From Afifella pfennigii DSM 17143 (lineage in GTDB: Bacteria; Pseudomonadota; Alphaproteobacteria; Rhizobiales; Afifellaceae): a stretch of 62,931 nt of DNA. The notes below the pieces were generated by a model, which saw only the letters and a list, made by a program, of their open reading frames with translations, did no database searches and had not been told where the DNA came from. The stretch is from assembly GCF_000688515.1 (NCBI RefSeq), contig NZ_JHZK01000021.1, positions 1-62,931 on the forward strand, read 5' to 3'. Below are positions 26,926-34,666 of this stretch, piece by piece. How positions within the stretch are numbered: position 1 is the first letter of the stretch; each line of letters opens with the position of its first letter. Made by a program: the position numbers and the translations under genes.

Positions 26926-28506
26926 ATGGCGGTTTCTGAAAAGACGGTCGACCTTTCACAGGCGATGGTGACGGCGCCGGTCGCGCCGGCCGACGCGCTC
27001 ATCATCGCGCCCATCATTATCACCCTGTTCTTCGGTGGCCTGCTGCTGATGACGCGCAAGCGCGCCGCCTGGCAGGTGCCGATGGGCCTGTTTGCCCTGG
27101 TGCTTTTGCTCGCCGCCTGTGCGGGGCTTCTCGCCCGTGTCCTGACGGCGGGTCCCGTCTCCGTCACCATGGGAAGTTGGCTGCCGCCCTTCGGCATCAG
27201 CTTCACCGCCGACGCGCTCGGCGCCTCCTTCGCCTTCGTCTCCTCCCTGGTGGCGCTGGCGGTCGGGCTCTTCGCCAGCCGCGACATCGACGGGCTCGGC
27301 CAGCGCTACGGCTTCTTCGCCTTTCTGCTGTTGATGATGTGCGGCATCTGCGGAGCCTTTCTGACCGGCGATATCTTCAACCTCTATGTCTGGTTCGAGG
27401 TGATGCTGATCGCCTCCTTCGGGCTGATGGTGCTCGGCAACACCCGCACGCAGCTCGATGGCGCGGTGCGCTATGCGCTCCTCAATCTGCTTGGCGCCGC
27501 CTTCTTTCTGGCCGCTACGGGCTATCTCTACGGCAGCCTCGGCACGCTCAATATGGCCGACATTACCGAGCGGCTACGCCAGCCGACCGACGGGCTGCCG
27601 CTCAACACCATCGCCGCGCTTTTCATCCTCGGCTTCGGCATGAAGGCGGCCGCCTTTCCTCTCGCCTTCTGGCTGCCGGCTTCCTACCACACCCCTTCGC
27701 CGGCGGCCGCGGCCATCTTCGCCGGGCTTCTCACCAAGGTCGGCGCCTATGCGCTCCTGCGCACCATGGTGATGGTGATGCCGGCCGCGCATGCCGTCTA
27801 CGCCGATTTCCTCACCTGGATCGCCATCGGCACCATGCTGCTGGGCTCGCTCGGCGCGCTCGCAGAATCGGATCTGCGGCGGCTTTTCGGCTATGTCGTC
27901 ATCTCCGGCATCGGCATCATCTTCGCCGGCCTGGCGCTCGGCAGCGCGGGCGGGCTTTCTGGCGCCATCGTCTATGCCCTGCATTCCATGTTGGTGATGA
28001 CCGGGCTCTACCTTGCGGCGGGCATCGCCGCGCGCCTTGGCGGCAGCCAGCAGCTGCGCGAACTCGGCGGCCTCTACGGCGCCAGCCCGCTCCTGGCGGG
28101 CCTTACGCTTCTGCTGATCCTTTCCGCTGCCGCGCTGCCGCCTTTCTCCGGCTTCTGGGCGAAGATTGTCGTGGTGGAGGCGGCCATGGTCGGCGGGCGC
28201 TGGTGGCTTGCCGGCATCGTCCTGGTCACGGGCCTGTTCACGGCGCTGGCCGCCGGCCGGGCCTTTGCCCATGCCTTCTGGCGCGGCGGGCCTGTCGGCA
28301 CGCCGGACGGTGCGGAGAAGTCGGTGCCCGGCAAGCTTGCCGCCGCCGATCTTCCCTTGCTCCTCGGTCCCCTCGGTTTCCTGACGATGCTGACCTTGCT
28401 GATCGGCCTCTATCCTCAGCCGGTGCTGCGTCTGGCGGAGATCGGTGCCGCCGGGCTGCTCGATCCGATTCCCTATGTCAGGGCCGTTTTTGGAGCTGCG
28501 CCGTAA
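26926..28506 (+). CDS. mrpD: Na+/H+ antiporter subunit D (MrpD)
   Basis: 526 residues, NuoN/NuoM-like, with about 14 transmembrane helices. The key glutamate and lysine positions sit in FNLYVWFEVMLIASFGLMVL and LGFGMKAAAFPLAFWLPASY, the latter being the loop with the essential lysine. HTPSPAAAAIFAGLLTKVG continues the NuoN-type signature. It pairs with MrpA as one of the two antiporter-like proton modules of the complex. The stop and the start of mrpE overlap by 1 base (TAATG). Confidence 0.95.
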   Translation: MAVSEKTVDLSQAMVTAPVAPADALIIAPIIITLFFGGLLLMTRKRAAWQVPMGLFALVLLLAACAGLLARVLTAGPVSVTMGSWLPPFGISFTADALGASFAFVSSLVALAVGLFASRDIDGLGQRYGFFAFLLLMMCGICGAFLTGDIFNLYVWFEVMLIASFGLMVLGNTRTQLDGAVRYALLNLLGAAFFLAATGYLYGSLGTLNMADITERLRQPTDGLPLNTIAALFILGFGMKAAAFPLAFWLPASYHTPSPAAAAIFAGLLTKVGAYALLRTMVMVMPAAHAVYADFLTWIAIGTMLLGSLGALAESDLRRLFGYVVISGIGIIFAGLALGSAGGLSGAIVYALHSMLVMTGLYLAAGIAARLGGSQQLRELGGLYGASPLLAGLTLLLILSAAALPPFSGFWAKIVVVEAAMVGGRWWLAGIVLVTGLFTALAAGRAFAHAFWRGGPVGTPDGAEKSVPGKLAAADLPLLLGPLGFLTMLTLLIGLYPQPVLRLAEIGAAGLLDPIPYVRAVFGAAP

Positions 28507-28979
28507 TGTATCTCTTTCCGGTCAACATCCTTCTGGCGATCGCCTGGGCCGCCGTCACCGGCAGCTTCAGCCTGGTGAACCTGCTTTTCGGCTTCGTGCT
28601 GGGCGCATGCGTTCTTTGGATCATCCGCGAGCAGATCGGCACCCGCAGCTATCTCGGCCGCTCGCTACGTGTGGTCAGCCTCGGTTTCTTGTTCTTTTAC
28701 GAGCTGGTGATGTCGGCGATACGGGTCGCTTGGCTCGTCGTGCAGCCCAAGATGCCGTTGCGGCCGGCCATCATCGCCTATCCGCTGCGTGTCAACCGCG
28801 ATTTTGAGATCACGCTTTTGGCGAACTTGATCACCCTGACGCCGGGCACTCTTTCCATCGACGTCTCCCCGGACCGGCGCATTCTCTACATCCACGCCGT
28901 CGACGTGCCCGATCCCGATGAGTTGAAGCGCGAGATCGCCGAAGGCTTCGAGCGCAAGATCCTGGAGGCCTTTCGATGA
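28506..28979 (+). CDS. mrpE: Na+/H+ antiporter subunit E (MrpE)
   Basis: 157 residues. Two or three transmembrane helices span residues 1-75, followed by a cytoplasmic domain. The block [20 protein letters not shown] is the MrpE signature, and the [16 protein letters not shown] segment continues it. The function of this subunit is assembly and activity of the complex rather than a proton channel. It starts on the last base of the mrpD stop codon and overlaps mrpF by 4 bp (ATGA). Confidence 0.95.
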   Translation: MYLFPVNILLAIAWAAVTGSFSLVNLLFGFVLGACVLWIIREQIGTRSYLGRSLRVVSLGFLFFYELVMSAIRVAWLVVQPKMPLRPAIIAYPLRVNRDFEITLLANLITLTPGTLSIDVSPDRRILYIHAVDVPDPDELKREIAEGFERKILEAFR

Positions 28980-29299
28980 GCGCGAGCCAGTTCCTCGATC
29001 TCTGTGTTGATACGGCCCTGGTCCTTCTGATCCTCGCCTTTGCGTTGATCACCCTGCGCATCGTGCTCGGCCCGTCGCTTGCCGACAGGGTTCTTGCTCT
29101 CGATATGTTGGTCACCGTCGGCATCGGTTTCATTGCCGTCATCGGCGTGAAGACGGCGTTTTATCTTTACATCGACATTGCCATCGCTCTCGGTCTTGTC
29201 GGATTTCTCACGACGATTGCCTTTGCCCGCTTTGTCATGAACCGTGGCGAAAGAAGTGAGGAAAAGATAACCGAAGCCGACCCGGAGGCGCGCCAATGA
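28976..29299 (+). CDS. mrpF: Na+/H+ antiporter subunit F (MrpF)
   Basis: 107 residues with three transmembrane helices. The block [20 protein letters not shown] is the MrpF signature, followed by [18 protein letters not shown]. The charged tail ([20 protein letters not shown]) is cytoplasmic. The start overlaps mrpE and the stop overlaps mrpG, each by 4 bp, so the subunits should be made in fixed proportion. Confidence 0.95.
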   Translation: MSASQFLDLCVDTALVLLILAFALITLRIVLGPSLADRVLALDMLVTVGIGFIAVIGVKTAFYLYIDIAIALGLVGFLTTIAFARFVMNRGERSEEKITEADPEARQ

Positions 29300-29676
29300 C
29301 CGAGGTCATTCACGTCATCGTCGGGCTTATGCTTGTTGTAGGAAGCGTTTTTGCGCTCGTTGCGGCCGTCGGCCTCTTGCGTTTCCCGGATCTTTACACG
29401 CGCATGCATGCGGCGAGTAAGGCTGGAACCTTGGGTTCTGGTCTGTTGATTCTGGCGCTCGCCCTAGTGGCGCCTCAATTGGATGTTTTTACACGTGCTG
29501 TGGCAGGCGTTATCTTCTTTCTCTTGACCACGCCTGTCTCCGCGCATCTGTTGGCGCGCGCTGCCTATCTGGCCGGCGTAAAGCCTTGGGCGCGCACTCA
29601 GCCTGATGACTATTCCCATTCAGTTCGTGCTGCACAAAGTGATTCGTCCTCCAAAAATTCCGGCGTTAGCATTTAG
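29296..29676 (+). CDS. mrpG: Na+/H+ antiporter subunit G (MrpG)
   Basis: 126 residues with three transmembrane helices, the last gene of the operon. The block [24 protein letters not shown] contains the [17 protein letters not shown] signature of Mrp[16 protein letters not shown] is the conserved third helix. The C-terminal tail is Ser-rich and AT-richer in DNA than the upstream subunits. The operon probably ends in the intergenic hairpin at 29710-29755. Loss of any of the seven subunits usually abolishes antiport in characterised systems. Confidence 0.95.
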   Translation: MTEVIHVIVGLMLVVGSVFALVAAVGLLRFPDLYTRMHAASKAGTLGSGLLILALALVAPQLDVFTRAVAGVIFFLLTTPVSAHLLARAAYLAGVKPWARTQPDDYSHSVRAAQSDSSSKNSGVSI

Positions 29677-29709
29677 CCTTGTGTTCGGGTTGCCGAGTCA
29701 ACTTGAGGG

Positions 29710-29755
29710 GAAGGTGTAAAGCAGGGCGCGAAAAGCCTTCGCAAGCTACACCTTC
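29710..29755. other. Intergenic inverted repeat between mrpG and mucR
   Basis: A 9-bp perfect inverted repeat (GAAGGTGTA at 29710-29718, TACACCTTC at 29747-29755) with a 28-base loop, followed by TTGTTG. It may terminate the mrp operon, although the T-tract is weak, or bind a regulator in the mucR upstream region. The sequence from about 29756 to 29830 is AT- and T-rich, as expected of promoters bound by MucR/Ros proteins, which often repress their own genes. Confidence 0.45.
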
Positions 29756-29893
29756 TTGTTGAAAATTTGTCAACACGCGAACGTCAATAACAATATTTCA
29801 TTTTTTTCTTGTTTCGTTGGCTTGTCAGCAGTAGCAAACACATGTCTAGCACTTGTCACGATACGCGTGCCAAGGAGGCTCCACGAGGAATCG

Positions 29894-30307
29894 ATGACTG
29901 AAACTATCCAAAACGACAACCTGATCGAACTCACGGCGGACATCGTGTCGGCCTATGTGAGCAACAACACCATCGCTGCCGGCGATATCTCTGGTCTGAT
30001 TGGAAATATCTATCAGGCTTTGCAGACGACGGCGGAAGGTGGTGCCGAGCCGGAGCCGGAGCCCCAGAAGCCGGCGGTGCCCGTGCGCAAGTCGATCACG
30101 CCTGACTTCATCATCTGTCTGGAGGACGGAAAGAAGTTTAAATCGCTCAAGCGTCATCTGCGCACGCATTACGATCTGTCGCCGGAAGAATATCGCGACA
30201 AATGGGGCTTGCCGGCGGATTATCCGATGGTGGCGCCGAACTATGCCAAGGCTCGTTCCGAGCTTGCCAAGCAGATGGGCCTCGGGCAGAAGCGCACCCG
30301 CCGCTAG
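29894..30307 (+). CDS. mucR: MucR/Ros-family zinc-finger transcriptional regulator
   Basis: 137 residues. ATG 29894 has GAGGAATCG upstream; an open frame back to 29756 has no such site. The Ros zinc finger is visible as Cys75-x2-Asp78-x9-His88-x3-His92, the CxxD variant of MucR proteins. The basic stretch after it (KDGKKFKSLKRHL-type residues, then GLGQKRTRR) contacts DNA. The N-terminus (IELTADIVSAYVSNNTIAAGDISGLI) is the oligomerisation domain. MucR proteins act as H-NS-like silencers of AT-rich genes for exopolysaccharide, motility and virulence in Hyphomicrobiales. Its AT-rich upstream region is a candidate self-target. Confidence 0.93.
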   Translation: MTETIQNDNLIELTADIVSAYVSNNTIAAGDISGLIGNIYQALQTTAEGGAEPEPEPQKPAVPVRKSITPDFIICLEDGKKFKSLKRHLRTHYDLSPEEYRDKWGLPADYPMVAPNYAKARSELAKQMGLGQKRTRR

Positions 30308-30342
30308 GCTGGCAGACACGTTTTGCTTCTCTGGCGCCGGCT

Positions 30343-30687
30343 TCAGCGTCGGCGCTGTGCCTTCCGCATCGCTTCCAGTCGCCTGCCTTCGGCCGCCAGT
30401 GCCGTCCTCAGCGCAATATGCTTGTTGAGGTTGTAGCTGCGACAGCCGGCCCGCGCCCTTGTCCTTTCCTGGCGTAGGGCGCTCTTCAGGCGGGCGATGA
30501 TCCGTTCTCCCACAATCTGCTCGGTTTCACCTGCCGATGCCGTCGGCAGGCGGATGAGACGCGGAAGATGAATGTCGCGCCGGTAGCTCAGCATGCCGGC
30601 GCGCTCCCTGCCGCATCCCGTCTCGTGGCCCGGCGAAACGCGCGGGCGCGTGCTGTCGGGGTGCGGCGCTGCCTGTTTTGCTTTCAT
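30343..30687 (-). CDS. DUF6477-like small protein
   Basis: 114 residues. The block from RPRVSPGHETG through AGMLSYRRDIHLPRLIRLP to NLNKHIALRTALAAEGRRL resembles the DUF6477 layout (xRPRxLxxxARxGxxxYRRxRDLxRLL ... Y.VxRHVxxLxALxxExR). It is rich in Arg and Lys and lacks membrane segments, so it is probably a cytoplasmic helical protein. No strong ribosome site is visible and the N-terminal 12 residues are uncertain. It is convergent with mucR and divergent from the DnaA-C-like gene. The family assignment is from pattern memory and moderate; function is unknown. Confidence 0.55.
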   Translation of the reverse strand: MKAKQAAPHPDSTRPRVSPGHETGCGRERAGMLSYRRDIHLPRLIRLPTASAGETEQIVGERIIARLKSALRQERTRARAGCRSYNLNKHIALRTALAAEGRRLEAMRKAQRRR

Positions 30688-30714
30688 AGGCGAAGCATCG
30701 CCGAGTTAGGCTGG

Positions 30715-30790
30715 GCGGGGATAAGGGCGGGCCCCTGCGGTTGGCGACGCCGGCTGAGTTAACCATTCAGAAAGGAAAACTTATCCCCGC
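30715..30790. promoter_or_regulatory. Pair of inverted TTATCCCCGC motifs (DnaA-box-like)
   Basis: The 10-mer TTATCCCCGC occurs on the plus strand at 30781-30790 and, inverted, at 30715-30724 (GCGGGGATAA). The centres are 66 bp apart. TTATCCCC is close to the DnaA box TTATNCACA at its first half only. The pair lies in the only spacer between the DUF6477-like gene and a gene for a DnaA domain IV-like protein, so it may bind that protein. This is an inference from position and sequence. Confidence 0.4.
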
Positions 30791-30844
30791 TTGCGGCTCT
30801 TCCGATTATAGGAAATTATTCCTATAGCTTGGGGGGTGACGGAA

Positions 30845-31261
30845 ATGCGATCTGTGGGGAGCCTGTGTGCGAGCGAGATGCCGGCTTCTGGGCATCGCCT
30901 GTCGCCGGCGAAGTGCACCATGACGGCTCCGCCATGCGGCGAGAAGGCCACGCCCTGCCGTTTGGCCGAGGCGATGATTGCCGTCACCTTCAGCGTTGCC
31001 GTCTCGGATTTGCGTCGCTCTTGCCGGGGCATTTCCCGCGTGGCGCGGGCGCGCCAGGCGGCCATGTATCTGGTGCATGTGACGCGTGGCCTGTCGCTGA
31101 CGGAGCTTGGAGCCCAGTTCGGTCGCGACCGCACGACGGTGGCGCATGGCTGTGCCGTCACCGAGGAGCGGCGCGACGAGCCGCGCTTCGACCGGGCGAT
31201 GGAATGTCTTGAATTCGCGCTGGCGCGCTGGATGGATGCGTTCGCAGAGGCGCCCCGGTGA
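30845..31261 (+). CDS. DnaA C-terminal-like helix-turn-helix protein
   Basis: 138 residues from ATG 30845, with GGGGGG about 8 bases upstream; a GTG at 30836 would add three residues. Residues about 55-125 match the DnaA domain IV DNA-binding fold: VARARQAAMYLVHVTRGLSL, then LGAQFGRDRTTVAHG with the family's DHTTV-like core (here DRTTV). The N-terminal 50 residues lack an AAA+ ATPase domain, so this is a stand-alone DnaA-box-binding-like protein. It overlaps the next gene by 1 base (TGATG). Such proteins are common in Hyphomicrobiales next to DUF6456 genes; their role is not established. Confidence 0.8.
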   Translation: MRSVGSLCASEMPASGHRLSPAKCTMTAPPCGEKATPCRLAEAMIAVTFSVAVSDLRRSCRGISRVARARQAAMYLVHVTRGLSLTELGAQFGRDRTTVAHGCAVTEERRDEPRFDRAMECLEFALARWMDAFAEAPR

Positions 31262-32070
31262 TGGCGGGGAAGCCGCGCAAGGCGCCATCGCTGGCACCGC
31301 TTCTGACCGCCCTCGCCGCGCATCCGCGCGCACGGCTCGTCGATGTCGACGGTCATGCCTACCGCCTCTGCCATGCCGGCCGGCTGCGCCTGGAGGTCCC
31401 GCATGCGCTCGCCCGCCGGCTCCTCGCCTCCGGTCTGCTCGACCAGGCTGCCGATGGCGGTCTTTGCGCCAACCGGCAAACGCATGCCTGGCTGAAGCGG
31501 CATGGCACGGAAGATCTCGGCTTCCTCGCGCAGCACAAAGTCCTGTCGCGGCCGCAAACGAAGACCGAGGCGCCCACGCCTATGCTCGATCTCGACGAAA
31601 GCCCGATCGGCGCGCTCGCCCGGCGAGCGGGGCCCGACGGCAATCCTTATCTCGGGCCCGCGCTGGTGGAGGCATCGGAGCGGCTTCGGCGCGATTTCGA
31701 GCGCGCCAGTCTGCAGCCGCGTGTCACCGCCAATTGGGAAGCGAGCCTGAAGGCGCGGCGTCATCCTGGCGAGCGGGGAGGACGCGAGGAGCTGAGCCAG
31801 GCGGCGCTCGATGCGCGCAAACGCTTTGAGCGCGCCATGAATGCCGTTGGCCCGGAGCTGGAAGGCGTCCTCGTCGATGTCTGCTGCTTCCTGAAGGGAC
31901 TGGAGAGGGTGGAGCGGGAGCGCGGCTTTCCCGCCCGTTCCGGCAAGCTGGTCTTGAAGCTCGGCTTAATGGCGCTGGCTCGCCATTACGGTCTTGCCGA
32001 ATGCGCCGAGGGGCCGCGGCGGGCGAGCATGCGCCATTGGGGCGCTGGCGATTATCGTCCGCGTCTCTAA
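31261..32070 (+). CDS. DUF6456 domain protein
   Basis: 269 residues. ATG 31261 overlaps the previous stop by one base. The C-terminal two thirds carries the DUF6456 pattern: DESPIGALARRAGPDGNPYL, then ASERLRRDFERASLQPRVTAN, and DVCCFLKGLERVERERGFPA, ending in SMRHWGAGDYRPRL. The N-terminal 110 residues are an Arg/Leu-rich region that reads like a winged-helix fold. No membrane or signal segments are present. The 1-base overlap with the DnaA-C-like gene suggests that the two proteins act together, perhaps as a DNA-binding pair. That is inference. Confidence 0.82.
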   Translation: MAGKPRKAPSLAPLLTALAAHPRARLVDVDGHAYRLCHAGRLRLEVPHALARRLLASGLLDQAADGGLCANRQTHAWLKRHGTEDLGFLAQHKVLSRPQTKTEAPTPMLDLDESPIGALARRAGPDGNPYLGPALVEASERLRRDFERASLQPRVTANWEASLKARRHPGERGGREELSQAALDARKRFERAMNAVGPELEGVLVDVCCFLKGLERVERERGFPARSGKLVLKLGLMALARHYGLAECAEGPRRASMRHWGAGDYRPRL

Positions 32071-32103
32071 GGCGCGGCCCTCGCGCCCGCGCGATTGGCG
32101 CCG

Positions 32104-32523
32104 TCAGGCGGCCAGACGCTGCTCGGCGTCGCGGCGGATGCGCGCGAGCATCGCCGACAGGCCGTTGGAGCGCTGCGCTGTCAGGTGCTCGCGCAGGCCC
32201 ATTTCCTGGAAGATCTCCTCCGCGTCGATGGAGACGATCTCCGCCGGCGTATGGCCGGAATAGAGCTGCAGCAGGATGGCGATGAGGCCGCGCACGATAT
32301 GCGCGTCGCTGTCGCCGCGGAAAACGAGGACCTTTTTGTCGTCGCGGCGGTCGTTCTCGCTGATCAGCCACACCTGGCTGGCGCAACCGCGCACCTTGTT
32401 GGCTTCGCTGCGCTCCTCCTCCGCCATCTCAGGAAGGGCGCGGCCGAGCTCGATCACGTATCGGTAGCGGTCCTCCCAATCGTCCAGGAGGGCGAAGTCG
32501 TCGATGATGTCCTGAATGCTCAT
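32104..32523 (-). CDS. sufE: SufE family sulfur-transfer protein
   Basis: 139 residues from ATG 32523 (MSIQDIIDDFALL); an open frame to 32580 adds a non-homologous leader. SufE takes persulfide sulfur from the cysteine desulfurase SufS for Fe-S cluster assembly. The acceptor is Cys47 in VRGCASQVW, the invariant GCxSQVW motif. The family's DDWEDRYRYVIELGR and SGHTPAEI blocks are also present. It is cytosolic. No other suf gene lies in the window, so it is an orphan locus. It is convergent with the DUF6456 gene, whose stop is 34 bp away. Confidence 0.95.
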   Translation of the reverse strand: MSIQDIIDDFALLDDWEDRYRYVIELGRALPEMAEEERSEANKVRGCASQVWLISENDRRDDKKVLVFRGDSDAHIVRGLIAILLQLYSGHTPAEIVSIDAEEIFQEMGLREHLTAQRSNGLSAMLARIRRDAEQRLAA

Positions 32524-32610
32524 ACTTGTCTGCTCGCCTCGTGACCGGAAGATAATCGGTTCGGCGCGCGGCACAAGCATGCTGGCGGAAGCGGCCGCCG
32601 AAATCGGCGC

Positions 32611-33051
32611 TTACAGGAGCTGCGGGCGCGGTGCCGGCAGCTCGGTCGGCGACGGCGTCGAAACCGGAAGCGGCCTTCCGGCCGAGGCCTCTTGGGGGCC
32701 GATATCGCCGCTCTGCGCGGCCGCCTCCGGCCCGGGCGTGGTCCACGGCACGGCAAGGTCAGCCTCGCTCAAGGTGCCGGTGTCAATCTGCTCCGGATCC
32801 GTGCCCGCGAACGCGGCGGCGGCGAGGTCGCGGCCGGTGGCGAACTTCTTGCCCAGAAGCGTCAGCGTGTCACGGCTGGTCTCGCAGGCATGCGGATGGC
32901 GATCGCACACGCTGGTGACGTCATGGGCCAGCACGCGGAAGGCGGCAGCCGATTCCATCAGGCTGACGCGCGGCGGCGGACCGCCCTCCGAGGAAGGCGG
33001 CAAGATGAGCACGAGCGCCGTCAACCAGAAGATTGAGCGAAACACGAACAT
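32611..33051 (-). CDS. DUF5330 domain protein with N-terminal membrane anchor
   Basis: 146 residues. MFVFRSIFWLTALVLILPP is an N-terminal hydrophobic segment, an anchor or signal. VSLMESAAAFRVLAHDVTSVCDRHPHACETSRDTLTLLGKKF is the DUF5330 core; the C-x7-C pair in CDRHPHAC is a feature of the family. The tail (residues about 90-146) is Pro/Ala-rich and low-complexity. The function is unknown; homologs occur widely in Hyphomicrobiales. It is divergent from the peptidoglycan-binding gene at 33440, which suggests a shared envelope-related context. Confidence 0.8.
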   Translation of the reverse strand: MFVFRSIFWLTALVLILPPSSEGGPPPRVSLMESAAAFRVLAHDVTSVCDRHPHACETSRDTLTLLGKKFATGRDLAAAAFAGTDPEQIDTGTLSEADLAVPWTTPGPEAAAQSGDIGPQEASAGRPLPVSTPSPTELPAPRPQLL

Positions 33052-33439
33052 AAGCCTTGCCCTGTTGCGGGGATTCTCCGATCCCTCGTCGGGAGAAATG
33101 CATGTCGGCCGCCAAAATCGCGTTCATCCGATCGCTACAATTCGAACTAAATGCGTTGCATCATCCCCAAGCGGCCGATTTGGGGCGCAGGGGGCGGTTC
33201 CGCTTGGCCGCATGGTTAACATCGCCCTTCCGCCGGCGATCGGCGGCAGGCGCGCCGCCGCGGTTCAATTTTCCTTAAGCGAGTGCCTGCAAATTGAAGA
33301 AGAGAGCGCCGCGCTAGGCGGAATCTGCACAAAGGAAAGCCCGGTTTGAAAGCAAGGGCCGCAACACGATTGAGGGGCTTAGCTGCCCAGGCCAGGTTCC
33401 TGGCCTCGCAGCGCGCCCGGTCGTCGCGGGGAGGTTAGG
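33052..33439. other. 388-bp divergent intergenic region with a perfect palindrome
   Basis: No gene is supportable here. It separates the DUF5330 gene (minus) and the peptidoglycan-binding gene (plus), so both promoters should lie within it. Positions 33389-33406 read AGGCCAGGTTCCTGGCCT, a perfect inverted repeat of 8 bp with a 2-base centre. It lies 34 bp before the ATG at 33440 and could be an operator or a short hairpin in the leader. A ribosome site GGGGAGG precedes that ATG. No tRNA or small RNA was recognised. Confidence 0.5.
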
Positions 33440-33982
33440 ATGCCGCGCCGCGAGCCTTCTCCATCTTTGGCGTCGCGCCTGGGGCGCGCGGCCGGCCGGC
33501 TCGCGCTGCGACACGCGCCGGCCGGTTTCGTCGCGATCGCCGGCCTTGCCGTGGTGCTGAACGCTCTGTTGATGCAGCCGGGCGAGCATCCCGCGCCGCT
33601 GATTGCCACGCGCGCGCAAAGCGACAGCGCCAAGGGCGACGCCCTGATGTCCGAGGCGCAGATGCCGGCCGACGTGCCGCGCCACCGTCCCGAACCGGTC
33701 GCCCCCGAACGTGTGGCCTCCGAACGTGTGGCCCCCGAACGTGTGGCCCCCGAACGTGTGGCGATGCGCCCGCCCGCCCCAGATCCGGTCGTCTTCGCCG
33801 TGCAACGGGCTTTGACGGAGGCCGCCTATGGCCCGATCGAGGTCGACGGCTTGAAGGGTCGGCAGACGACGGAGGCGCTGCGCCATTTCCAGCTCGACCA
33901 GGGGCTGGCGGTCAATGGCGAGATCGACCGGCCGACCTTGGAGCGGCTGGCGACGATCGGCGCCATGCCGACCGATCCGTAG
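33440..33982 (+). CDS. Membrane-anchored peptidoglycan-binding domain protein
   Basis: 180 residues. A hydrophobic segment at about residues 28-46 (AGFVAIAGLAVVLNALLMQ) suggests a single membrane anchor. The linker (residues 87-106) carries four tandem VA(P/S)ER pentapeptides encoded by 15-bp repeats. The C-terminal 65 residues form a PGBD-1 domain: VQRALTEAAYGPIEVDGLKG, then TTEALRHFQLDQGLAVNGEI, and the LERLATIGA closing helix. It should tether the protein to the cell wall from the inner membrane. The DUF1491 gene starts 12 bp later, so the two form an operon. Confidence 0.85.
   Translation: MPRREPSPSLASRLGRAAGRLALRHAPAGFVAIAGLAVVLNALLMQPGEHPAPLIATRAQSDSAKGDALMSEAQMPADVPRHRPEPVAPERVASERVAPERVAPERVAMRPPAPDPVVFAVQRALTEAAYGPIEVDGLKGRQTTEALRHFQLDQGLAVNGEIDRPTLERLATIGAMPTDP
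33698..33757 (+). repeat. Four 15-bp tandem coding repeats (VAPER)
   Basis: Four in-frame copies of a 15-bp unit, typically GTGGCCCCCGAACGT, at 33698, 33713, 33728 and 33743. Copy 1 starts with GTC and copy 2 has TCC for CCC. They encode VAPER-VASER-VAPER-VAPER in the linker of the peptidoglycan-binding protein. Near-identity at the DNA level points to recent slippage. Confidence 0.9.
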
Positions 33983-33994
33983 GATCGCGGCCCC

Positions 33995-34345
33995 ATGCGG
34001 CTGCGCACGGATATCTGGGTTTCCGCTCTCATCCGCCGGGCTTCGGCGGCCGGCGCCTATGTCACCGTCGCCCGCAAGGGCGCGCCGGAGGCGGGCGCCA
34101 TCTTTCTCCTGGTGGACCGGCTGAGCGGCGAGCAGGACCTCTACGGCCCGGCGCCGCAAAGCGCCTTCCTGGACGCGGAGCGCGCCGGCGACCGCCTCTT
34201 TGCGCCGTTGCTCAAGGCAGAGAGACGCGAAAAGATAGAGGAGCGTCTTGTCAGCGAGATCCGTTTCGATCCCGACCTCTGGCTGGTGGAGATTGAGGAT
34301 CGGGCGGGCCGGCCCTTCGTGGCGTTGGCGCGCGAGGAAAGTTGA
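33995..34345 (+). CDS. DUF1491 family protein
   Basis: 116 residues. MRLRTDIWVSALIRRASAAG is the conserved DUF1491 opening, and the central AIFLLVDRLSGEQDLYGPAP and closing DPDLWLVEIEDRAGRPF blocks match the family. There is no signal or membrane segment. The protein is restricted mostly to alphaproteobacteria; its function is unknown. It starts 12 bp after the peptidoglycan-binding gene, probably in the same transcript. A PGBD/DUF1491 pairing is common in related genomes from memory. Confidence 0.85.
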   Translation: MRLRTDIWVSALIRRASAAGAYVTVARKGAPEAGAIFLLVDRLSGEQDLYGPAPQSAFLDAERAGDRLFAPLLKAERREKIEERLVSEIRFDPDLWLVEIEDRAGRPFVALAREES

Positions 34346-34456
34346 GCCGCTCGCCATGTGCGCGCGCACACATTGTCCCCGTTGAGGAGTTGTTAACCAC
34401 AATAAGGCGACATTGACCGCACCGGACCACGGACGGCCTTTTTGAGGAGAAATGGC

Positions 34457-34636
34457 ATGGCCGAGATCCTGAACTTTCCAGCGCAAGCCAATACCGGCCG
34501 CAGCCGCGACGTGGCGGGCCCCTGTCAGATCCTGCTCTTCACCGGCGTCAGGGTGGAGTATAGGGAGGGTGCGGGGGACGTCGATCTTGGCCGGCGCGTG
34601 CCGCATGGGCGCCGCCCCGGCCGCCGCGTCAATTAG
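34457..34636 (+). CDS. Small basic protein, unknown function
   Basis: 59 residues from ATG 34457, preceded by TTGAGGAGAAATGGC. It begins MAEILNFPAQ, a common start of small rhizobial proteins. The middle PCQILLFTGVRVEY is hydrophobic and the end is Arg-rich (GRRVPHGRRPGRR). There are no transmembrane or signal features. An alternative ATG at 34442 adds five residues. The good ribosome site and isolated promoter-sized upstream gap support a gene. I do not recognise the family. Confidence 0.5.
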   Translation: MAEILNFPAQANTGRSRDVAGPCQILLFTGVRVEYREGAGDVDLGRRVPHGRRPGRRVN

Positions 34637-34666
34637 CTACAGAGACGGGATGACCTCAGAAAGGCG

